The notes under the pieces: model-generated
Database searches by the model: none
The model's input: the letters and a program-made list of their open reading frames with translations, nothing else
What the model was told of the DNA's origin: nothing
Program-made: the position numbers and the translations under genes
In this document: positions 25,751 through 37,593 of the stretch, in pieces
Position numbering within the stretch: position 1 is the first letter of the stretch
Layout of the letters: each line of letters begins with the position of its first letter
NCBI RefSeq assembly: GCF_001561995.1
Contig: NZ_LLWC01000024.1
Coordinates: forward strand, 186,001 to 250,000
Length of the DNA: 64,000 bases
Origin: Polycladidibacter hongkongensis
GTDB lineage: Bacteria; Pseudomonadota; Alphaproteobacteria; Rhizobiales; Stappiaceae
Direction: 5' to 3'

Positions 25751-28180
25751 ATGGCTGACATTGACACGCGCCAGAGCGAAGAGGGGAACGGCAAAACGTT
25801 TCCAGTGCTGCCGCTGCGCGATATCGTCGTGTTTCCGCATATGATCGTGCCGTTGTTTGTCGGGCGTGAAAAATCCATTCGTGCGCTTGAAGAAGTGATG
25901 AGCGCTGATAAGCAGATTCTAATGGCGACGCAGATCAACGCGTCCGATGATGATCCTGAGACAGACCAGATTCACACAGTGGGGACTTTGGCCACTGTGC
26001 TGCAGCTGCTGAAACTGCCAGACAACACTGTAAAGGTGCTTGTCGAGGGTGGCTCTCGCGCGCAGATTACCCAGTTTACCGATCGAGAGGATCTGTTTGA
26101 AGCGGAAGCGGTAATCCTTGATGAGGCGGGTGAGGACGAAGTCGAGGTTGAAGCGCTGGCACGCTCTGTGGTCAGCGAGTTTGAGAACTACGTCAAGCTG
26201 AACAAAAAAGTTTCGCCGGAAGTGCTTGGTGCGGTGAACCAGATCGAAGATGCTTCGAAGCTGGCGGATACCATTGCCTCGCATCTGGCTGTAAAGATTG
26301 AAGAAAAACAGGATATCCTTGCTACCACTTCTGTTGGCTCGCGGCTTGAAAAAGTGCTTGGGCTGATGGAGAGTGAAATCTCTGTTTTGCAGGTGGAAAA
26401 GCGTATCCGTACCCGCGTCAAGCGGCAGATGGAGAAGACGCAGCGCGAGTACTATTTGAATGAGCAGATGAAGGCCATTCAAAAGGAGCTAGGCGATAGC
26501 GATGATGGACGCGATGAGCTGGCTGAAATCGAAGAGCGCGTTGCCAAGACCAAGCTGTCGTCAGAAGCGAAAGACAAGGTGAATGCCGAGCTGAAGAAGC
26601 TGAAGCAGATGAGCCCAATGTCTGCCGAAGCGACTGTGGTGCGCAACTATCTGGATTGGATCCTTGGTATTCCTTGGGGTAAAAAATCCAAGGTAAAGAC
26701 CGATCTGAAGCTGGCAGAATCTGTGCTTGATACGGATCACTATGGTCTGGAAAAGGTCAAGGAACGGATCATCGAGTATTTAGCAGTACAGACACGCGTG
26801 AGCAAGTTGCGCGGCCCGATTCTGTGCTTGGTCGGTCCTCCAGGGGTTGGTAAAACATCGCTGGGTAAATCCATTGCCAAGGCGACGGGCCGTGAGTTCG
26901 TGCGCATGTCGCTTGGCGGTGTGCGCGATGAGGCGGAAGTGCGCGGGCACCGACGCACCTATATCGGCTCCATGCCTGGCAAAGTCATACAGTCTATGAA
27001 AAAGGCCAAGAAGATCAATCCGTTGTTCTTGCTTGATGAGATTGACAAGATGGGTATGGACTTTCGCGGGGACCCGTCTTCGGCGCTTTTGGAGGTGCTG
27101 GATCCTGAGCAGAACGGTTCCTTCATGGATCATTATCTGGAGGTTGAATACGACCTCTCCGAGGTGATGTTTGTGACCACTGCCAACACGTTGAATATTC
27201 CCGGTCCATTGATGGACCGTATGGAAGTGATCCGAATTGCCGGTTACACCGAGGATGAAAAGGTCGAGATTTGCCGTCGTCACCTGCTGCGCAAAGGGAT
27301 GAAGAGCCACGGTTTGAAAGAGGCCGAGTTTGAAGTTTCAGATGAGGCGCTGCGGAAGGTTATCCGCCTCTACACCCGGGAGGCGGGGGTTCGTAACCTC
27401 GAGCGCGAGATCAACACTTTGGCGCGTAAGGCGGTGAAAGATATCCTTACCACGGATAAAACCGCGATCTCCGTTGATGAGGCGCTGACTGAAGAGTATC
27501 TCGGTGTGCCGCGATTCCGTTTTGGCCAGATGGAAGACGAAGATCAGGTTGGTGTGGTCACTGGCTTGGCGTGGACAGAAGTGGGCGGCGAGCTGCTGAC
27601 CATTGAAGGCGTGATGATGCCGGGTAAAGGCAAGATGACCGTGACCGGTAACCTCAAGGACGTGATGAAGGAATCAATTTCCGCTGCTGCGTCTTATGTA
27701 CGTTCCCGTTCGCGAGATTTTGGGATCGAGCCGGTGTTGTTCGACAAGCGTGAGTTGCACGTGCACGTGCCGGAAGGGGCAACGCCTAAGGACGGCCCAT
27801 CTGCCGGTATTGCTATGGCAACAGCGGTTATCTCGGTTATGACTGGCATTCCAGTGAAAAAAGATGTGGCGATGACCGGCGAGATTACCTTGCGGGGCCG
27901 TGTGTTGCCGATAGGCGGCTTGAAAGAGAAGCTGCTTGCGGCACTACGTGGCGGCATCAAGAAGGTGATGATTCCTCAGGACAATGCCAAGGACTTGGCG
28001 GATATTCCGGAGAACGTGAAGAACGCGTTGGATATCGTCCCTGTTTCGCAGATGGATGAAGTGCTGAAACACGCGCTTGTCCGGGCGCCTGAGGCCATTG
28101 AATGGACCGAGGCTGACGAGGCGAAACAGACCGAGGCTCTCGTTAAGGAAGCCTCTGAAGGTGTCCGTACTGCGCACTGA
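25751..28180 (+). CDS. lon: ATP-dependent protease La (LonA)
   Basis: An 809-aa cytoplasmic AAA+ serine protease that removes damaged and regulatory proteins. The order is: substrate-binding N domain (about 18-210), AAA+ module with Walker [10 protein letters not shown] (about 361-369) and Walker [10 protein letters not shown], and protease domain with the active Ser in [14 protein letters not shown] (about residue 684) and a catalytic Lys about 43 residues later. AGGAAAGGA precedes the ATG. It is followed by a strong terminator and the HU gene, as in most proteobacteria. Confidence 0.98.
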   Translation: MADIDTRQSEEGNGKTFPVLPLRDIVVFPHMIVPLFVGREKSIRALEEVMSADKQILMATQINASDDDPETDQIHTVGTLATVLQLLKLPDNTVKVLVEGGSRAQITQFTDREDLFEAEAVILDEAGEDEVEVEALARSVVSEFENYVKLNKKVSPEVLGAVNQIEDASKLADTIASHLAVKIEEKQDILATTSVGSRLEKVLGLMESEISVLQVEKRIRTRVKRQMEKTQREYYLNEQMKAIQKELGDSDDGRDELAEIEERVAKTKLSSEAKDKVNAELKKLKQMSPMSAEATVVRNYLDWILGIPWGKKSKVKTDLKLAESVLDTDHYGLEKVKERIIEYLAVQTRVSKLRGPILCLVGPPGVGKTSLGKSIAKATGREFVRMSLGGVRDEAEVRGHRRTYIGSMPGKVIQSMKKAKKINPLFLLDEIDKMGMDFRGDPSSALLEVLDPEQNGSFMDHYLEVEYDLSEVMFVTTANTLNIPGPLMDRMEVIRIAGYTEDEKVEICRRHLLRKGMKSHGLKEAEFEVSDEALRKVIRLYTREAGVRNLEREINTLARKAVKDILTTDKTAISVDEALTEEYLGVPRFRFGQMEDEDQVGVVTGLAWTEVGGELLTIEGVMMPGKGKMTVTGNLKDVMKESISAAASYVRSRSRDFGIEPVLFDKRELHVHVPEGATPKDGPSAGIAMATAVISVMTGIPVKKDVAMTGEITLRGRVLPIGGLKEKLLAALRGGIKKVMIPQDNAKDLADIPENVKNALDIVPVSQMDEVLKHALVRAPEAIEWTEADEAKQTEALVKEASEGVRTAH

Positions 28181-28204
28181 TTGGTAAATTTGCCAGCTAT
28201 TGAG

Positions 28205-28236
28205 GAAGCCCCGCCTTGCGCGGGGCTTCTTTTTTT
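28205..28236 (+). terminator. Rho-independent terminator of lon
   Basis: GAAGCCCCGC and GCGGGGCTTC form a perfect ten-pair stem with a five-base loop, followed by seven T, 24 bases after the lon stop. Confidence 0.95.
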
Positions 28237-28363
28237 GGAAAACAGGGGTAGAAAGCGCAGAAACCTGCGGTTTTTGCTTGATTTGAAGGCCATTTACCAC
28301 GAATGTCCAAGCGAGGAGTGCGGTACGAATCCAAGTATCGCGCATTTTTTGAAAGGGACTGTC

Positions 28364-28639
28364 ATGAACAAGAACGATCTGATTGGCGCCGTTGCTGAAA
28401 AAACCGGCCTGACCAAAGCACAGGCTGGCGAAGCTGTTGAAGCGGCATTTGAAGCCATCACCGAAACCCTGAAGGGTGGTGACGAGGTTCGTATCATCGG
28501 TTTTGGTAACTTCTCTGTGTCTGCTCGTGCAGCGACTGAGGGCCGTAACCCACGCACCGGCGAAACCATTCAGATTCCTGCTTCCAAAACACCTAAGTTT
28601 AAAGCAGGTAAAGGCCTGAAGGACGCAGTCAACGCCTAA
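28364..28639 (+). CDS. hupB: DNA-binding protein HU
   Basis: A 91-aa histone-like protein that bends and compacts DNA as a dimer. It shows the signature GFGNFSVSARAATEGRNPRT (about 46-65), including the DNA-intercalating arm with Arg-Asn-Pro. The start is ATG 28364 (MNKNDLIGAV), preceded by GAAAGGGA; the frame upstream is open but has no similarity. It has its own terminators on both sides. Confidence 0.97.
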   Translation: MNKNDLIGAVAEKTGLTKAQAGEAVEAAFEAITETLKGGDEVRIIGFGNFSVSARAATEGRNPRTGETIQIPASKTPKFKAGKGLKDAVNA

Positions 28640-28663
28640 TTGGCCTGATTGGCATTCTTGCTC

Positions 28664-28710
28664 AAAGCCCCCGTCGCAACGCTGTTTCTTGGCGCTGCGC
28701 GGGGGTTTTT
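28664..28710 (+). terminator. Terminator of hupB
   Basis: GCCCCCG and CGGGGGT close a long stem with further inner pairing (CGCA with TGCG, CGC with GCG), followed by TTTTTCTTTG. It begins 25 bases after the hupB stop. Confidence 0.85.
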
Positions 28711-28876
28711 CTTTGTTTATGCGGAGGTGGGGCAGGTGTTGGGACAGCAAGTTGTGCACAGGGGAGGGGCAAAAAACCTAGATTCTTCACAGGTTTGCAA
28801 GAAAACACAATTATTCCCTTGCCAAAAAAAGGCAGCTTGGCTAAACAGCCCTCACGCCAAACGGCGGCAAGGAAAT

Positions 28877-28952
<76 letters not shown>

Positions 28953-28978
28953 TTTCTTCTGCCAGTGCTGTGATGTGC

Positions 28979-29054
<76 letters not shown>

Positions 29055-29078
29055 TTCACACTCGGCTCCGTTTGTAGC

Positions 29079-29154
<76 letters not shown>

Positions 29155-29600
29155 TTCCCCTTCCATTTTTTATTCTTGCTGAAATTCTGGAAATCCGGAC
29201 AAGCGTCGTTGTTGTTCGTGTCAGCTTGCTGAGCTGTATCGCGAGGCTGCTGGCTTCGCCATGTTGGTCTGCTTAATTCTCCATGTTTTCTTTTTATCTT
29301 CTTTTTGAAATGGGGAGCCGCACCGAGGCAGGGTAGGGGGCAATAGATTCTCCGAATGTGTGCTTGACCGATTTTTAAAATGTTTCGCCAGTTCGCATCC
29401 TAGGTCTTTGAAGATAATAGGGTTCTGGCTGTGGGAAATGATTTTCTTATCCACAAAATCAGGGTTATTTTCTGCGAAAATGAGGTTTTTGACCGAGTTA
29501 TTCAGGAAAATCTTGGCAATCGTATTTTGGGCGCTTGACTTGGGGGCGGGGAGGCCGTACATCAGCGCCACGTCAGGGCGACACAGCGCCCCTGAGGAGA
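29155..29600. other. Spacer between tRNA-Val and tRNA-Asp arrays
   Basis: About 445 bases, more AT-rich than the surroundings. Short open frames are visible on both strands, but none has a ribosome binding site or sensible codon use. It presumably holds the tRNA-Asp promoter. No gene or element is recognised. Confidence 0.45.
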
Positions 29601-29677
29601 GCGGGTGTAGCTCAGTTGGTTAGAGTGCCGGCCTGTCACGCCGGAGGTCGCGGGTTCGAGCCCCGTCACTCGCGCCA
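29601..29677 (+). tRNA. tRNA-Asp (GTC), copy 1
   Basis: A 77-nt cloverleaf: acceptor GCGGGTG pairs with CACTCGC (one G-T pair), anticodon GTC lies in the loop CTGTCAC, the T arm has GGTTCGAGCCC, and CCA is encoded. First of three identical copies. Confidence 0.97.
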
Positions 29678-29721
29678 CTTTCCTCAAAAGTGCTGTTCAA
29701 ATTGACGCAAGTTTACCGGGA

Positions 29722-29798
29722 GCGGGTGTAGCTCAGTTGGTTAGAGTGCCGGCCTGTCACGCCGGAGGTCGCGGGTTCGAGCCCCGTCACTCGCGCCA
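29722..29798 (+). tRNA. tRNA-Asp (GTC), copy 2
   Basis: Identical to copy 1, 44 bases downstream. The bases following the CCA of copies 1 and 2 both read CTTTC, a trace of duplication. Confidence 0.97.
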
Positions 29799-29843
29799 CT
29801 TTCTATTTAAGAAAGTGGGGAACTGGTAAGCAAATCAAAATGG

Positions 29844-29920
29844 GCGGGTGTAGCTCAGTTGGTTAGAGTGCCGGCCTGTCACGCCGGAGGTCGCGGGTTC
29901 GAGCCCCGTCACTCGCGCCA
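29844..29920 (+). tRNA. tRNA-Asp (GTC), copy 3
   Basis: Identical to copies 1 and 2, 45 bases after copy 2, and followed by a strong terminator, which indicates that the array ends here. Confidence 0.97.
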
Positions 29921-29940
29921 CTCATTTTGAATAGACGAAA

Positions 29941-29972
29941 AAACCCGGTTGCCTCAGGCACCGGGTTTTCGT
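29941..29972 (+). terminator. Terminator of the tRNA-Asp array
   Basis: AAACCCGGT and ACCGGGTTT with inner GCC/GGC pairing, followed by TTCGTTTGTTT, 20 bases after the last tRNA-Asp. Confidence 0.88.
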
Positions 29973-30556
29973 TTGTTTGGCACCAAGTAATTTCAATAGG
30001 TTCAGTGGCGCGCGCCGATCTGATACTTCACTGATTTGGGGCGAGAGTGGTAATCTGCAAGTTCGCGATAAGTAAATATGCGTAGCCAAGAGGGTGGCAA
30101 GCGGTTTAGCAACTGGCTGAAACACGCGAATTACTCGCAATTAGGGTGCTGTTGTTTGCGCAGGGCATGGACTCACTGGCGCGTTCGCTAGTAGTGGCTA
30201 CGCAGTTTTCCACTTCTCGCGCTATTTTCCGATAAAAAAGAGGCAAATCGGCAAGTTTTTTTTGCAATACATGACTATTTGGTTCATATATTTATTTAGC
30301 AAGGAAACCTGCGGGTTTTTGCGTTGTGGCGTCGCTGTGACAATCTGTCTTAGCTGCGGCGTGGTGAATTATGGCGGTTTTGTGCCGCCCCTAGGGCTTG
30401 CGCAAGGCGCAAAGCATAAGCTAATCCAGAGCTCGCAAGTGGTGCCTGTCTGGTTGCTGGTGCATTTCTTCTTAGAGTTTTTGCCCTATTTCCAGATCAT
30501 GACACTGTCAGTCTAGTTTTGGTCTCACCGGCCTCCCACGCGCAGGGACACGAATT
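29973..30556. other. Leader region upstream of the nuo operon
   Basis: About 580 bases with no supported gene. An 84-codon open frame at 30262-30516 has no ribosome binding site and ends short of nuoA. A short hairpin-like repeat (GCAAGGAAACC and GGGTTTTTGC) is at about 30299-30322. The nuo promoter should be here, but I could not fix it. Confidence 0.4.
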
Positions 30557-30922
30557 ATGGAAGACCTCTTGCGGGAGTATATCCCGATCGTTGTCTTTAT
30601 CGGAGTAGCTTTGGTTATCGGGCTTGCTCTGTTGATTTCGCCATTTCTGTTGGCCTACAAAAATCCGGATTCTGAAAAGCTTTCTGCTTATGAATGTGGT
30701 TTCAATGCGTTTGACGATGCGCGCATGAAATTCGACATCCGGTTCTACCTCGTTGCTATTCTCTTCATCATCTTTGATTTGGAAGTTGCTTTCCTGTTCC
30801 CTTGGGCTGTTGTCTTTGGTGATTTGGGCTGGTTCGGCTTTGGCTCGATGATGATGTTTCTCGGGGTGCTGACAATCGGCTTTATTTATGAATGGAAGAA
30901 AGGGGCGCTGGAATGGGATTGA
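30557..30922 (+). CDS. nuoA: NADH-quinone oxidoreductase subunit A
   Basis: A 121-aa membrane subunit of respiratory complex I near the quinone site. It has three transmembrane helices (about 10-32, 63-83 and 90-112) and the family loop [20 protein letters not shown] (about 45-64), which includes the conserved Cys of the A/D switch region. It is the first gene of the 14-gene nuo operon. It overlaps nuoB by ten bases. Confidence 0.97.
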   Translation: MEDLLREYIPIVVFIGVALVIGLALLISPFLLAYKNPDSEKLSAYECGFNAFDDARMKFDIRFYLVAILFIIFDLEVAFLFPWAVVFGDLGWFGFGSMMMFLGVLTIGFIYEWKKGALEWD

Positions 30923-31497
30923 TTTCCGACACCTCCCAGCCGCTGGTTTCCAAGCCTGCTACCGGCATTATTGACCCAAACACCGGACAGCCGATTGGCG
31001 CGACCGATCCGTTTTATCAGCAAGTTAACAACGAGCTGGCGGATAAAGGCTTTCTGGTTACGTCCACCGATAGTCTGATCCAGTGGGCGCGTACTGGCTC
31101 GCTGATGTGGATGACATTCGGTCTGGCATGCTGCGCTGTTGAGATGATGCATATGTCAATGCCCCGCTATGATGGCGAACGTTTCGGGTTTGCGCCGCGT
31201 GGTTCCCCCCGCCAGTCTGATGTGATGATTGTCGCAGGTACACTGACCAACAAAATGGCGCCGGCGCTGCGCAAGGTTTACGATCAGATGCCCGAGCCGC
31301 GCTATGTGATCTCCATGGGTTCTTGTGCCAATGGCGGCGGCTACTACCACTATTCCTATTCAGTGGTACGGGGCTGTGACCGGGTGGTGCCTGTCGATAT
31401 CTACGTGCCGGGGTGTCCTCCTACTGCTGAAGCGCTGCTTTATGGCGTGCTGCTGTTGCAGAAGAAGATCCGTCGCACGGGAACGATCGAGCGATAG
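30913..31497 (+). CDS. nuoB: NADH-quinone oxidoreductase subunit B
   Basis: The 194-aa subunit that carries iron-sulfur cluster N2, the last electron carrier before quinone. Cluster ligands are seen in [17 protein letters not shown] and VPGCPP. The start is ATG 30913 ([10 protein letters not shown]); the in-frame extension to 30892 is within nuoA coding sequence. The N-terminal 50 residues before the fold are longer than in E. coli, as usual for alphaproteobacteria and mitochondria. Confidence 0.97.
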   Translation: MGLISDTSQPLVSKPATGIIDPNTGQPIGATDPFYQQVNNELADKGFLVTSTDSLIQWARTGSLMWMTFGLACCAVEMMHMSMPRYDGERFGFAPRGSPRQSDVMIVAGTLTNKMAPALRKVYDQMPEPRYVISMGSCANGGGYYHYSYSVVRGCDRVVPVDIYVPGCPPTAEALLYGVLLLQKKIRRTGTIER

Positions 31498-31560
31498 TTT
31501 AATCGGGTGGGAGCGATCTTCCACCCATTCCTTTTGGTCCAACGGACAGGAATTTGGTTC

Positions 31561-32163
31561 ATGGACGAGACACTTAGCGATTTGGGCGAAGCGCTTGAGC
31601 TGGCTTTGGGGGAGTTGATTACCTCCCAGCAGATCGCGTTTGGCGAATTGACGCTGAATGTGAGCGCCGATAACCTGATCAAGGTGCTGCGCTTCTTGCG
31701 TGATGACACCCGCTGCGGGTTTGTGGCGCTGGTTGATATTTGCGGGGTAGATTATCCTGAGCGCGCACAGCGCTTTGAGGTGGTTTATCATTTGCTGTCA
31801 CCGCGCCATAACCTGCGGGTGCGGGTTAAGGTTGCCTGTGACGAGGCGACGCCGGTGCCGTCGGCGACTGCGGTTTATCCCGGGGCTGACTGGTTTGAGC
31901 GTGAGGCCTACGACATGTACGGCATTTTGTTCTCCGATCACCCGGATCTGCGCCGCATCTTGACCGACTATGGCTTTGATGGCTTCCCGCTGCGCAAAGA
32001 CTTCCCGCTAACGGGGTATGTTGAGGTTCGCTATGATGACGAGCGCAAGCGCGTTGTTTACGAGCCGGTGAAGCTTACCCAAGAATTCCGCAATTTTGAT
32101 TTTCTCTCGCCATGGGAGGGCACAGATTATGTGCTGCCGGGCGATGAGAAGGCATCGAACTGA
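31561..32163 (+). CDS. nuoC: NADH-quinone oxidoreductase subunit C
   Basis: A 200-aa peripheral-arm subunit (30-kDa subunit homologue) that packs against NuoD. The family signature [20 protein letters not shown] is at about 117-136. It is a separate protein here, not fused to NuoD as in E. coli, which fits alphaproteobacteria. The start is ATG 31561 (MDETLSDL), 63 bases after nuoB; an upstream in-frame start lacks similarity. Confidence 0.96.
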   Translation: MDETLSDLGEALELALGELITSQQIAFGELTLNVSADNLIKVLRFLRDDTRCGFVALVDICGVDYPERAQRFEVVYHLLSPRHNLRVRVKVACDEATPVPSATAVYPGADWFEREAYDMYGILFSDHPDLRRILTDYGFDGFPLRKDFPLTGYVEVRYDDERKRVVYEPVKLTQEFRNFDFLSPWEGTDYVLPGDEKASN

Positions 32164-32174
32164 GGCGTGCGTTG

Positions 32175-33359
32175 ATGGCTGAGGCTCAGGTACGAAATTT
32201 TAACATTAACTTCGGTCCGCAGCACCCTGCGGCGCACGGTGTGTTGCGCTTGGTGCTGGAGCTGGATGGCGAAGTTGTGACCCGTGTTGATCCGCATATC
32301 GGTTTGTTGCATCGCGGCACCGAAAAGCTGATTGAACAGAAGACCTATTTGCAGGCGGTGCCGTATTTCGATCGTCTGGATTATGTGGCGCCGATGAACC
32401 AAGAGCATGCTTATGCGCTTGCGGTGGAACGGATGCTGGGTATTGAGGTGCCAAAGCGTGGCCAGCTCATTCGCGTGCTTTACTCGGAAATTGGCCGGTT
32501 GCTGTCGCACTTGCTGAACGTGACCACACAGGCCATGGATGTGGGGGCGCTCACGCCGCCTTTGTGGGGGTTTGAGCCGCGTGAAGAGCTGATGGGTTTT
32601 TACGAGCGGGCTTGCGGGGCGCGCATGCACGCCGCTTATGTTCGTCCGGGCGGAGTTCATCAGGACCTGCCGCAGGAACTCATTGATGATATTGGCGCGT
32701 GGTGTGATCCATTCCTTGGCACGCTGGATGACATCGAAGGCTTGTTGACCGATAACCGTATTTTCAAGCAGCGTAACGTTGATATTGGCGTTGTTAGCCT
32801 TGAAGATGCGTGGGCCTGGGGCTTCTCCGGTGTGATGGTGCGTGGCTCTGGCGCTAAATGGGACTTGCGTAAATCGCAGCCCTATGAGTGCTACGAGGAA
32901 ATGGATTTTGACATCGCCATTGGTAAAAACGGCGATTGCTATGACCGCTATTTGATCCGCATGTTCGAGATGCGCCAATCGGTGCGTATCATGAAACAGT
33001 GTGTTGAGCAGCTGTCGTCCATCAGTGGGCCTGTTTCGGCCACAGATGGTAAAATCGTGCCGCCGAAGCGCGGTGAGATGAAGCGCTCTATGGAATCGTT
33101 GATCCACCACTTCAAGCTTTACACCGAGGGCTACCATGTGCCCGCTGGCGAAATTTATGCTGCGGTGGAAGCGCCGAAGGGCGAATTTGGTGTCTATCTG
33201 GTTTCTGATGGCTCTAACAAGCCGTATCGCTGCAAAATTAAAGCACCGGGCTATGCCCACCTGCAGGCTATGGACTTCTTGTGCCGTGGCCACCAGCTGG
33301 CCGATGTTTCTGCCGTGCTTGGTTCTCTTGACATCGTATTCGGGGAGATTGACCGGTAA
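32175..33359 (+). CDS. nuoD: NADH-quinone oxidoreductase subunit D
   Basis: A 394-aa 49-kDa-type subunit that, with NuoB, forms the quinone-binding chamber. Its [20 protein letters not shown] segment (about 14-33) includes the conserved His in the quinone pocket, and the C-terminus ends with DIVFGEIDR as in the family. It starts at ATG 32175, 11 bases after nuoC. Its TAA stop shares one base with the nuoE ATG (TAATG), so translation of the two is likely coupled. Confidence 0.97.
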   Translation: MAEAQVRNFNINFGPQHPAAHGVLRLVLELDGEVVTRVDPHIGLLHRGTEKLIEQKTYLQAVPYFDRLDYVAPMNQEHAYALAVERMLGIEVPKRGQLIRVLYSEIGRLLSHLLNVTTQAMDVGALTPPLWGFEPREELMGFYERACGARMHAAYVRPGGVHQDLPQELIDDIGAWCDPFLGTLDDIEGLLTDNRIFKQRNVDIGVVSLEDAWAWGFSGVMVRGSGAKWDLRKSQPYECYEEMDFDIAIGKNGDCYDRYLIRMFEMRQSVRIMKQCVEQLSSISGPVSATDGKIVPPKRGEMKRSMESLIHHFKLYTEGYHVPAGEIYAAVEAPKGEFGVYLVSDGSNKPYRCKIKAPGYAHLQAMDFLCRGHQLADVSAVLGSLDIVFGEIDR

Positions 33360-34165
33360 TGTCTGTACGGCGTCTTCATCACGAGCAGCCCGAGAGCTTT
33401 GAATTCACGCCCGAGAATATGGCGTGGGTGAATAAGACGATCGAGCGCTATCCGCAGGGCCGTCAGGCTTCTGCCGTTATTCCCGTTCTATGGCGGGCGC
33501 AAGAGCAAAACGAGGGATGGCTCAGCGAGCCGGCAATCCGTGTGGTGGCCGAGCTGCTGGATATGCCCAATATCCGCGTTTTGGAGGTTGCAACCTTCTA
33601 CACCATGTTCCAACTGCAACCGGTTGGTAAAAAAGCGCATATTCAGGTGTGCGGCACCACCCCATGCCAGCTGCGCGGCGCGGAAGGTTTGATCAAGGTT
33701 TGTAAAAGCAAGATCGCCAAGCATGCGCACGAGCTTTCCGAGGATGGTGATTTCTCTTGGGAAGAGGTTGAGTGCCTTGGGGCGTGTGTCAACGCGCCAA
33801 TGGTGCAGATCTTCAAGGATACCTACGAGGATCTGACCGAGGAAAGCCTGACCCAGCTGATTGACGATATCGCTGCGGGTAAACCGGTAACTCCGGGGCC
33901 ACAGGTGGCGCGCCGTTTCTCCATGCCGGAAGGCGGGGCGACCACGCTTGGCGATATTAAAGATGAAACCAAGGGCGCGGATCCTGTGCCAATGGCTGTG
34001 GCTGGCTCTGATGCGGTGACAAACCATTATGCAGGGGACGCGATCAACACTGGCGGGCCGGGTTATACTGGGGTGCCACGTCCGGCGCAGGGCGGGGTTG
34101 ATGATTTTGCAGCGGCCTATGCCAAAGCGCAGGCTGCAGAAGCTGCGCAGAAGGGTGAGGGTTAA
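33359..34165 (+). CDS. nuoE: NADH-quinone oxidoreductase subunit E
   Basis: The 24-kDa-type subunit with a thioredoxin-like [2Fe-2S] cluster (N1a). Ligands are in CGTTPC (about 98-103) and CLGAC (about 139-143). The core ends near residue 175. The remaining 90 or so residues are a Gly/Ala/Pro-rich, low-complexity tail, making this 268-aa protein much longer than E. coli NuoE (166 aa); extended tails are known in alphaproteobacterial NuoE proteins. It overlaps nuoD by one base and lies three bases before nuoF. Confidence 0.95.
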   Translation: MSVRRLHHEQPESFEFTPENMAWVNKTIERYPQGRQASAVIPVLWRAQEQNEGWLSEPAIRVVAELLDMPNIRVLEVATFYTMFQLQPVGKKAHIQVCGTTPCQLRGAEGLIKVCKSKIAKHAHELSEDGDFSWEEVECLGACVNAPMVQIFKDTYEDLTEESLTQLIDDIAAGKPVTPGPQVARRFSMPEGGATTLGDIKDETKGADPVPMAVAGSDAVTNHYAGDAINTGGPGYTGVPRPAQGGVDDFAAAYAKAQAAEAAQKGEG

Positions 34166-34168
34166 GCG

Positions 34169-35467
34169 ATGTTGCAAGATTCTGATCGTATCTTCACCAA
34201 TATTTACGGCGTGCATGATTGGGGCCTTAAAGGCGCCATGCAGCGCGGATCGTGGTCGGGCACCAAAGAGGTGATCGGCAAGGGCCGCGACTGGATTATT
34301 GAAGAGATGAAGGCCTCGGGCCTGCGCGGACGCGGCGGGGCTGGCTTTCCAACCGGTCTCAAATGGTCGTTCATGCCCAAGAAAAGCGACGGCCGCCCAG
34401 CTTATCTGGTGGTGAATGCCGATGAGTCGGAGCCGGGCACCTGTAAAGACCGCGAAATTCTACGCCATGACCCGCACCACTTGGTGGAGGGGTGTTTGCT
34501 TGCCGGTTTTGCTATGGGGGCGATTGCCGCTTACATTTATGTGCGCGGTGAGTTCATTCGCGAGCGTGAACGCCTGCAAGCGGCGATTGATCAGGCTTAC
34601 GATGCTGGCTTGATCGGTAAGAACAACAAGAACGGTTATGATTTTGACATCTACGTTCACCACGGCGCCGGGGCTTATATTTGCGGTGAGGAAACAGCGC
34701 TGCTTGAGAGCCTTGAGGGGAAAAAAGGCCAGCCACGGCTGAAGCCGCCATTCCCGGCCAATATGGGCCTTTATGGCAACCCGACCACGGTGAACAACGT
34801 TGAATCCATTGCTGTGGCGCCGACTATTCTTAAGCGGGGCGGGGCGTGGTTTGCAGGTATGGGCCGGCCGAACAACGCCGGGACCAAACTGTTTGCCATT
34901 TCCGGCCATGTGGAACGCCCTTGTACGGTTGAAGAAGAGATGGGTATTCCATTCAAGGACCTTATTGAGCGCCATTGCGGCGGTATTCGCGGTGGTTGGG
35001 ACAATCTTTTGGCTGTTATCCCGGGTGGGTCTTCTGTTCCTTGCGTCAAGGGCGAGGACATGCGCGAAGCCCTGATGGACTTTGATGGCATGAAAGAGGT
35101 TGGTTCTTCGTTTGGTACCGCTGCGGTGATAGTGATGGACAAGTCCACTGATATCATCAAGGCGATTGCCCGGCTTTCCTACTTCTACAAGCACGAGAGC
35201 TGCGGCCAGTGTACGCCGTGCCGCGAGGGCACCGGCTGGATGTGGCGGGTGATGGAACGCATGGTCAAGGGCGAAAGCTCCTATGAAGAAATCGACATGC
35301 TGTTCAAGGTGACCAAGCAGGTTGAGGGGCACACTATTTGTGCGCTTGGCGATGCGGCGGCTTGGCCAATTCAAGGGCTTATTCGCAATTTCCGTCCGGT
35401 GATTGAAGACCGGATCGACCAATATGTCGCCCGTAAACGCAGCGCTCCGGCGCAAGCGGCAGAATAG
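34169..35467 (+). CDS. nuoF: NADH-quinone oxidoreductase subunit F, NADH-binding
   Basis: A 432-aa 51-kDa subunit binding NADH, FMN and [4Fe-4S] cluster N3. Visible motifs are the NADH/FMN loop [14 protein letters not shown] (about 54-67), [13 protein letters not shown], and the cluster ligands [13 protein letters not shown] with a later Cys in TICALGDAA. It begins three bases after nuoE, with GAGGG in the end of nuoE as ribosome binding site. Confidence 0.97.
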   Translation: MLQDSDRIFTNIYGVHDWGLKGAMQRGSWSGTKEVIGKGRDWIIEEMKASGLRGRGGAGFPTGLKWSFMPKKSDGRPAYLVVNADESEPGTCKDREILRHDPHHLVEGCLLAGFAMGAIAAYIYVRGEFIRERERLQAAIDQAYDAGLIGKNNKNGYDFDIYVHHGAGAYICGEETALLESLEGKKGQPRLKPPFPANMGLYGNPTTVNNVESIAVAPTILKRGGAWFAGMGRPNNAGTKLFAISGHVERPCTVEEEMGIPFKDLIERHCGGIRGGWDNLLAVIPGGSSVPCVKGEDMREALMDFDGMKEVGSSFGTAAVIVMDKSTDIIKAIARLSYFYKHESCGQCTPCREGTGWMWRVMERMVKGESSYEEIDMLFKVTKQVEGHTICALGDAAAWPIQGLIRNFRPVIEDRIDQYVARKRSAPAQAAE

Positions 35468-35486
35468 CGGGAGGCAGGAGCGAGAA

Positions 35487-37583
35487 ATGCGTAAGATTGT
35501 CGTAGACGGCAAAGAGGTTGAAGTTCCAGCGGATTACACGCTGCTTCAGGCTTGTGAAGAAGCTGGCGCGGAAGTGCCGCGCTTTTGTTATCATGATCGG
35601 CTGTCCATTGCCGGTAACTGCCGCATGTGCCTTGTGGAAGTGAAGGGCGGGCCGCCAAAGCCGACCGCCTCTTGTGCCATGAGCGTAAAAGACATGCGTC
35701 CAGGGCCGGAAGGTCAGCCGCCGGAAGTGTTTACCAAAAGCCCGATGGTGAAGAAGGCCCGCGAGGGGGTGATGGAGTTTTTGCTCATCAACCACCCGCT
35801 GGATTGCCCGATCTGCGATCAGGGCGGTGAATGTGACTTGCAAGACCAAGCCATGGCGTATGGAGTGGACAGCTCCCGCTTTGGTGAAAACAAACGTGCG
35901 GTCGAGAACAAGTATATTGGCCCATTGGTGAAAACCATCATGTCGCGCTGCATTCACTGCACGCGCTGTGTGCGCTTCACCACCGAGGTTGCCGGTGTTT
36001 CCGAGCTGGGGCTGATTGGCCGCGGGGAAGATGCCGAGATTACCACATACTTGGAAGCGGCTTTGTCCTCTGAATTGCAGGGCAACGTGATTGACCTTTG
36101 TCCGGTAGGTGCGCTGACATCGCGTCCTTATGCATTTAATGCGCGCCCTTGGGAGCTTACCAAGACCGAGAGCATCGATGTGATGGATGCCATGGGTTCG
36201 GCGATCCGTGTTGATACGCGTGGGCGCGAAGTGATGCGTATTATGCCACGGATCAATGACGAAGTGAACGAGGAATGGATCTCTGACAAGTCCCGCTTTA
36301 TCTGGGATGGTTTGAAGACCCAGCGCCTTGATCGCCCTTATGTCAAAGTTGACGGCAAGCTGAAAGCGGCGAGCTGGAATGAGGCGTTTGCCGCGATTGC
36401 GCAGAAACTCAATGGTGTTTCTGGCGAGAAGATCGGCGCGATTGCCGGTGATCTGGCTTCAACCGAAGAGTTGTTCGCACTTAAAGCCTTGCTGAACTCG
36501 CTTGGCTCTGAAAACGTTGATTGCCGTCAGGATGGGGCAAAGCTTGATCCTAGCCTTGGCCGTGGCAGCTACCTGTTCAACTCCTCAATTGAGGGGATTG
36601 AAGAGGCGGATGCGATCTTACTGGTGGGGACTAACCCGCGGCTTGAGGCACCGGTGCTGAATGCGCGTATTCGCAAAATTTGGCGGCAGGGTGGTTTGAA
36701 GGTTGCCTCTATCGGCACGCCGGAAGACCTCACATACGACTATGATTATCTGGGTGCTGGCACTGACAGTCTTGCCGCTCTGGCAAAGGGTGAGGGCGAG
36801 TTTTTTGCCACACTGAAGAGCGCCAAGCGGCCAATGATTATTGTTGGTGGCGGTGCGATGGCACGTGAAGATGGCGCAGCGGTGCTGGCAACAGCTGCCA
36901 AACTTGCAGGTGAAGTTGGTGCGCTTGATGAGGCGTGGAACGGCTTTAACATTTTGCACACAGCGGCGAGCCGTGTTGGCGGGCTGGATGTTGGCTTCGT
37001 GCCAACTGGCAAAGGCAAAGATGTGGCGCAGATGCAAGAAGCTGCGGCGGCAGGTGCGCTGGATGTGGTGTTCTTGCTTGGGGCGGACGAGCTGGAGATG
37101 GACGCCTTTGGTGATGCCTGTGTGATTTACTTAGGCACCCATGGTGATCGTGCAGCGCACCGGGCTGACATCATTTTGCCAGCAGCAGCTTACACCGAGA
37201 AGCCGGGCACCTATGTGAACCTTGAAGGGCGCGCTCAACAGGCAATCCGGGCGGCTTTCCCTCCTGGTGATGCCCGTGAGGACTGGGCTATCTTCCGGGC
37301 GCTGTCTGGCGTACTTGGCAAAGCCTTGCCCTTTGACAGTTTTGCGCAGCTGCGCGCTGCGATGGTGGCAGCTCATCCGCACCTTGGGGATGTGGACGAG
37401 ATTAAAGCTGGTGCGCTTGGGGATGTTCAGGCAGTTGCAGCTGCTGGCGGACAGATGCAGGGTTCCGGTTTTGCGCCTGTTTATAGCGACTTTTACATGA
37501 CTAACCCGATTGCCCGTGCTTCGGCGGTGATGGCGCAGTGTTCTGCTCTTGCCAAGAAGCGGTTGGCAGACGCAGCCGAATAG
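35487..37583 (+). CDS. nuoG: NADH-quinone oxidoreductase subunit G
   Basis: A 698-aa 75-kDa subunit carrying clusters N1b, N4 and N5. The N-terminal [2Fe-2S] ligands are in [16 protein letters not shown] (about 33-48), the His-Cys type cluster in [15 protein letters not shown], and the [4Fe-4S] ligands in CIHCTRC; a degenerate molybdopterin-oxidoreductase domain follows. The start is ATG 35487 ([10 protein letters not shown]), with GGAGGCAGGAG just upstream; the open frame extends into nuoF but only as overlap. The separate N7 cluster motif was not seen, as expected for the mitochondrial-type subunit. Confidence 0.96.
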   Translation: MRKIVVDGKEVEVPADYTLLQACEEAGAEVPRFCYHDRLSIAGNCRMCLVEVKGGPPKPTASCAMSVKDMRPGPEGQPPEVFTKSPMVKKAREGVMEFLLINHPLDCPICDQGGECDLQDQAMAYGVDSSRFGENKRAVENKYIGPLVKTIMSRCIHCTRCVRFTTEVAGVSELGLIGRGEDAEITTYLEAALSSELQGNVIDLCPVGALTSRPYAFNARPWELTKTESIDVMDAMGSAIRVDTRGREVMRIMPRINDEVNEEWISDKSRFIWDGLKTQRLDRPYVKVDGKLKAASWNEAFAAIAQKLNGVSGEKIGAIAGDLASTEELFALKALLNSLGSENVDCRQDGAKLDPSLGRGSYLFNSSIEGIEEADAILLVGTNPRLEAPVLNARIRKIWRQGGLKVASIGTPEDLTYDYDYLGAGTDSLAALAKGEGEFFATLKSAKRPMIIVGGGAMAREDGAAVLATAAKLAGEVGALDEAWNGFNILHTAASRVGGLDVGFVPTGKGKDVAQMQEAAAAGALDVVFLLGADELEMDAFGDACVIYLGTHGDRAAHRADIILPAAAYTEKPGTYVNLEGRAQQAIRAAFPPGDAREDWAIFRALSGVLGKALPFDSFAQLRAAMVAAHPHLGDVDEIKAGALGDVQAVAAAGGQMQGSGFAPVYSDFYMTNPIARASAVMAQCSALAKKRLADAAE

Positions 37584-37593
37584 GGGACGAGGG

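Noticed and set aside
30262-30516. 84-codon frame upstream of nuoA with hydrophobic patches
   Set aside because: No ribosome binding site and a mixed low-quality sequence; more likely leader DNA.
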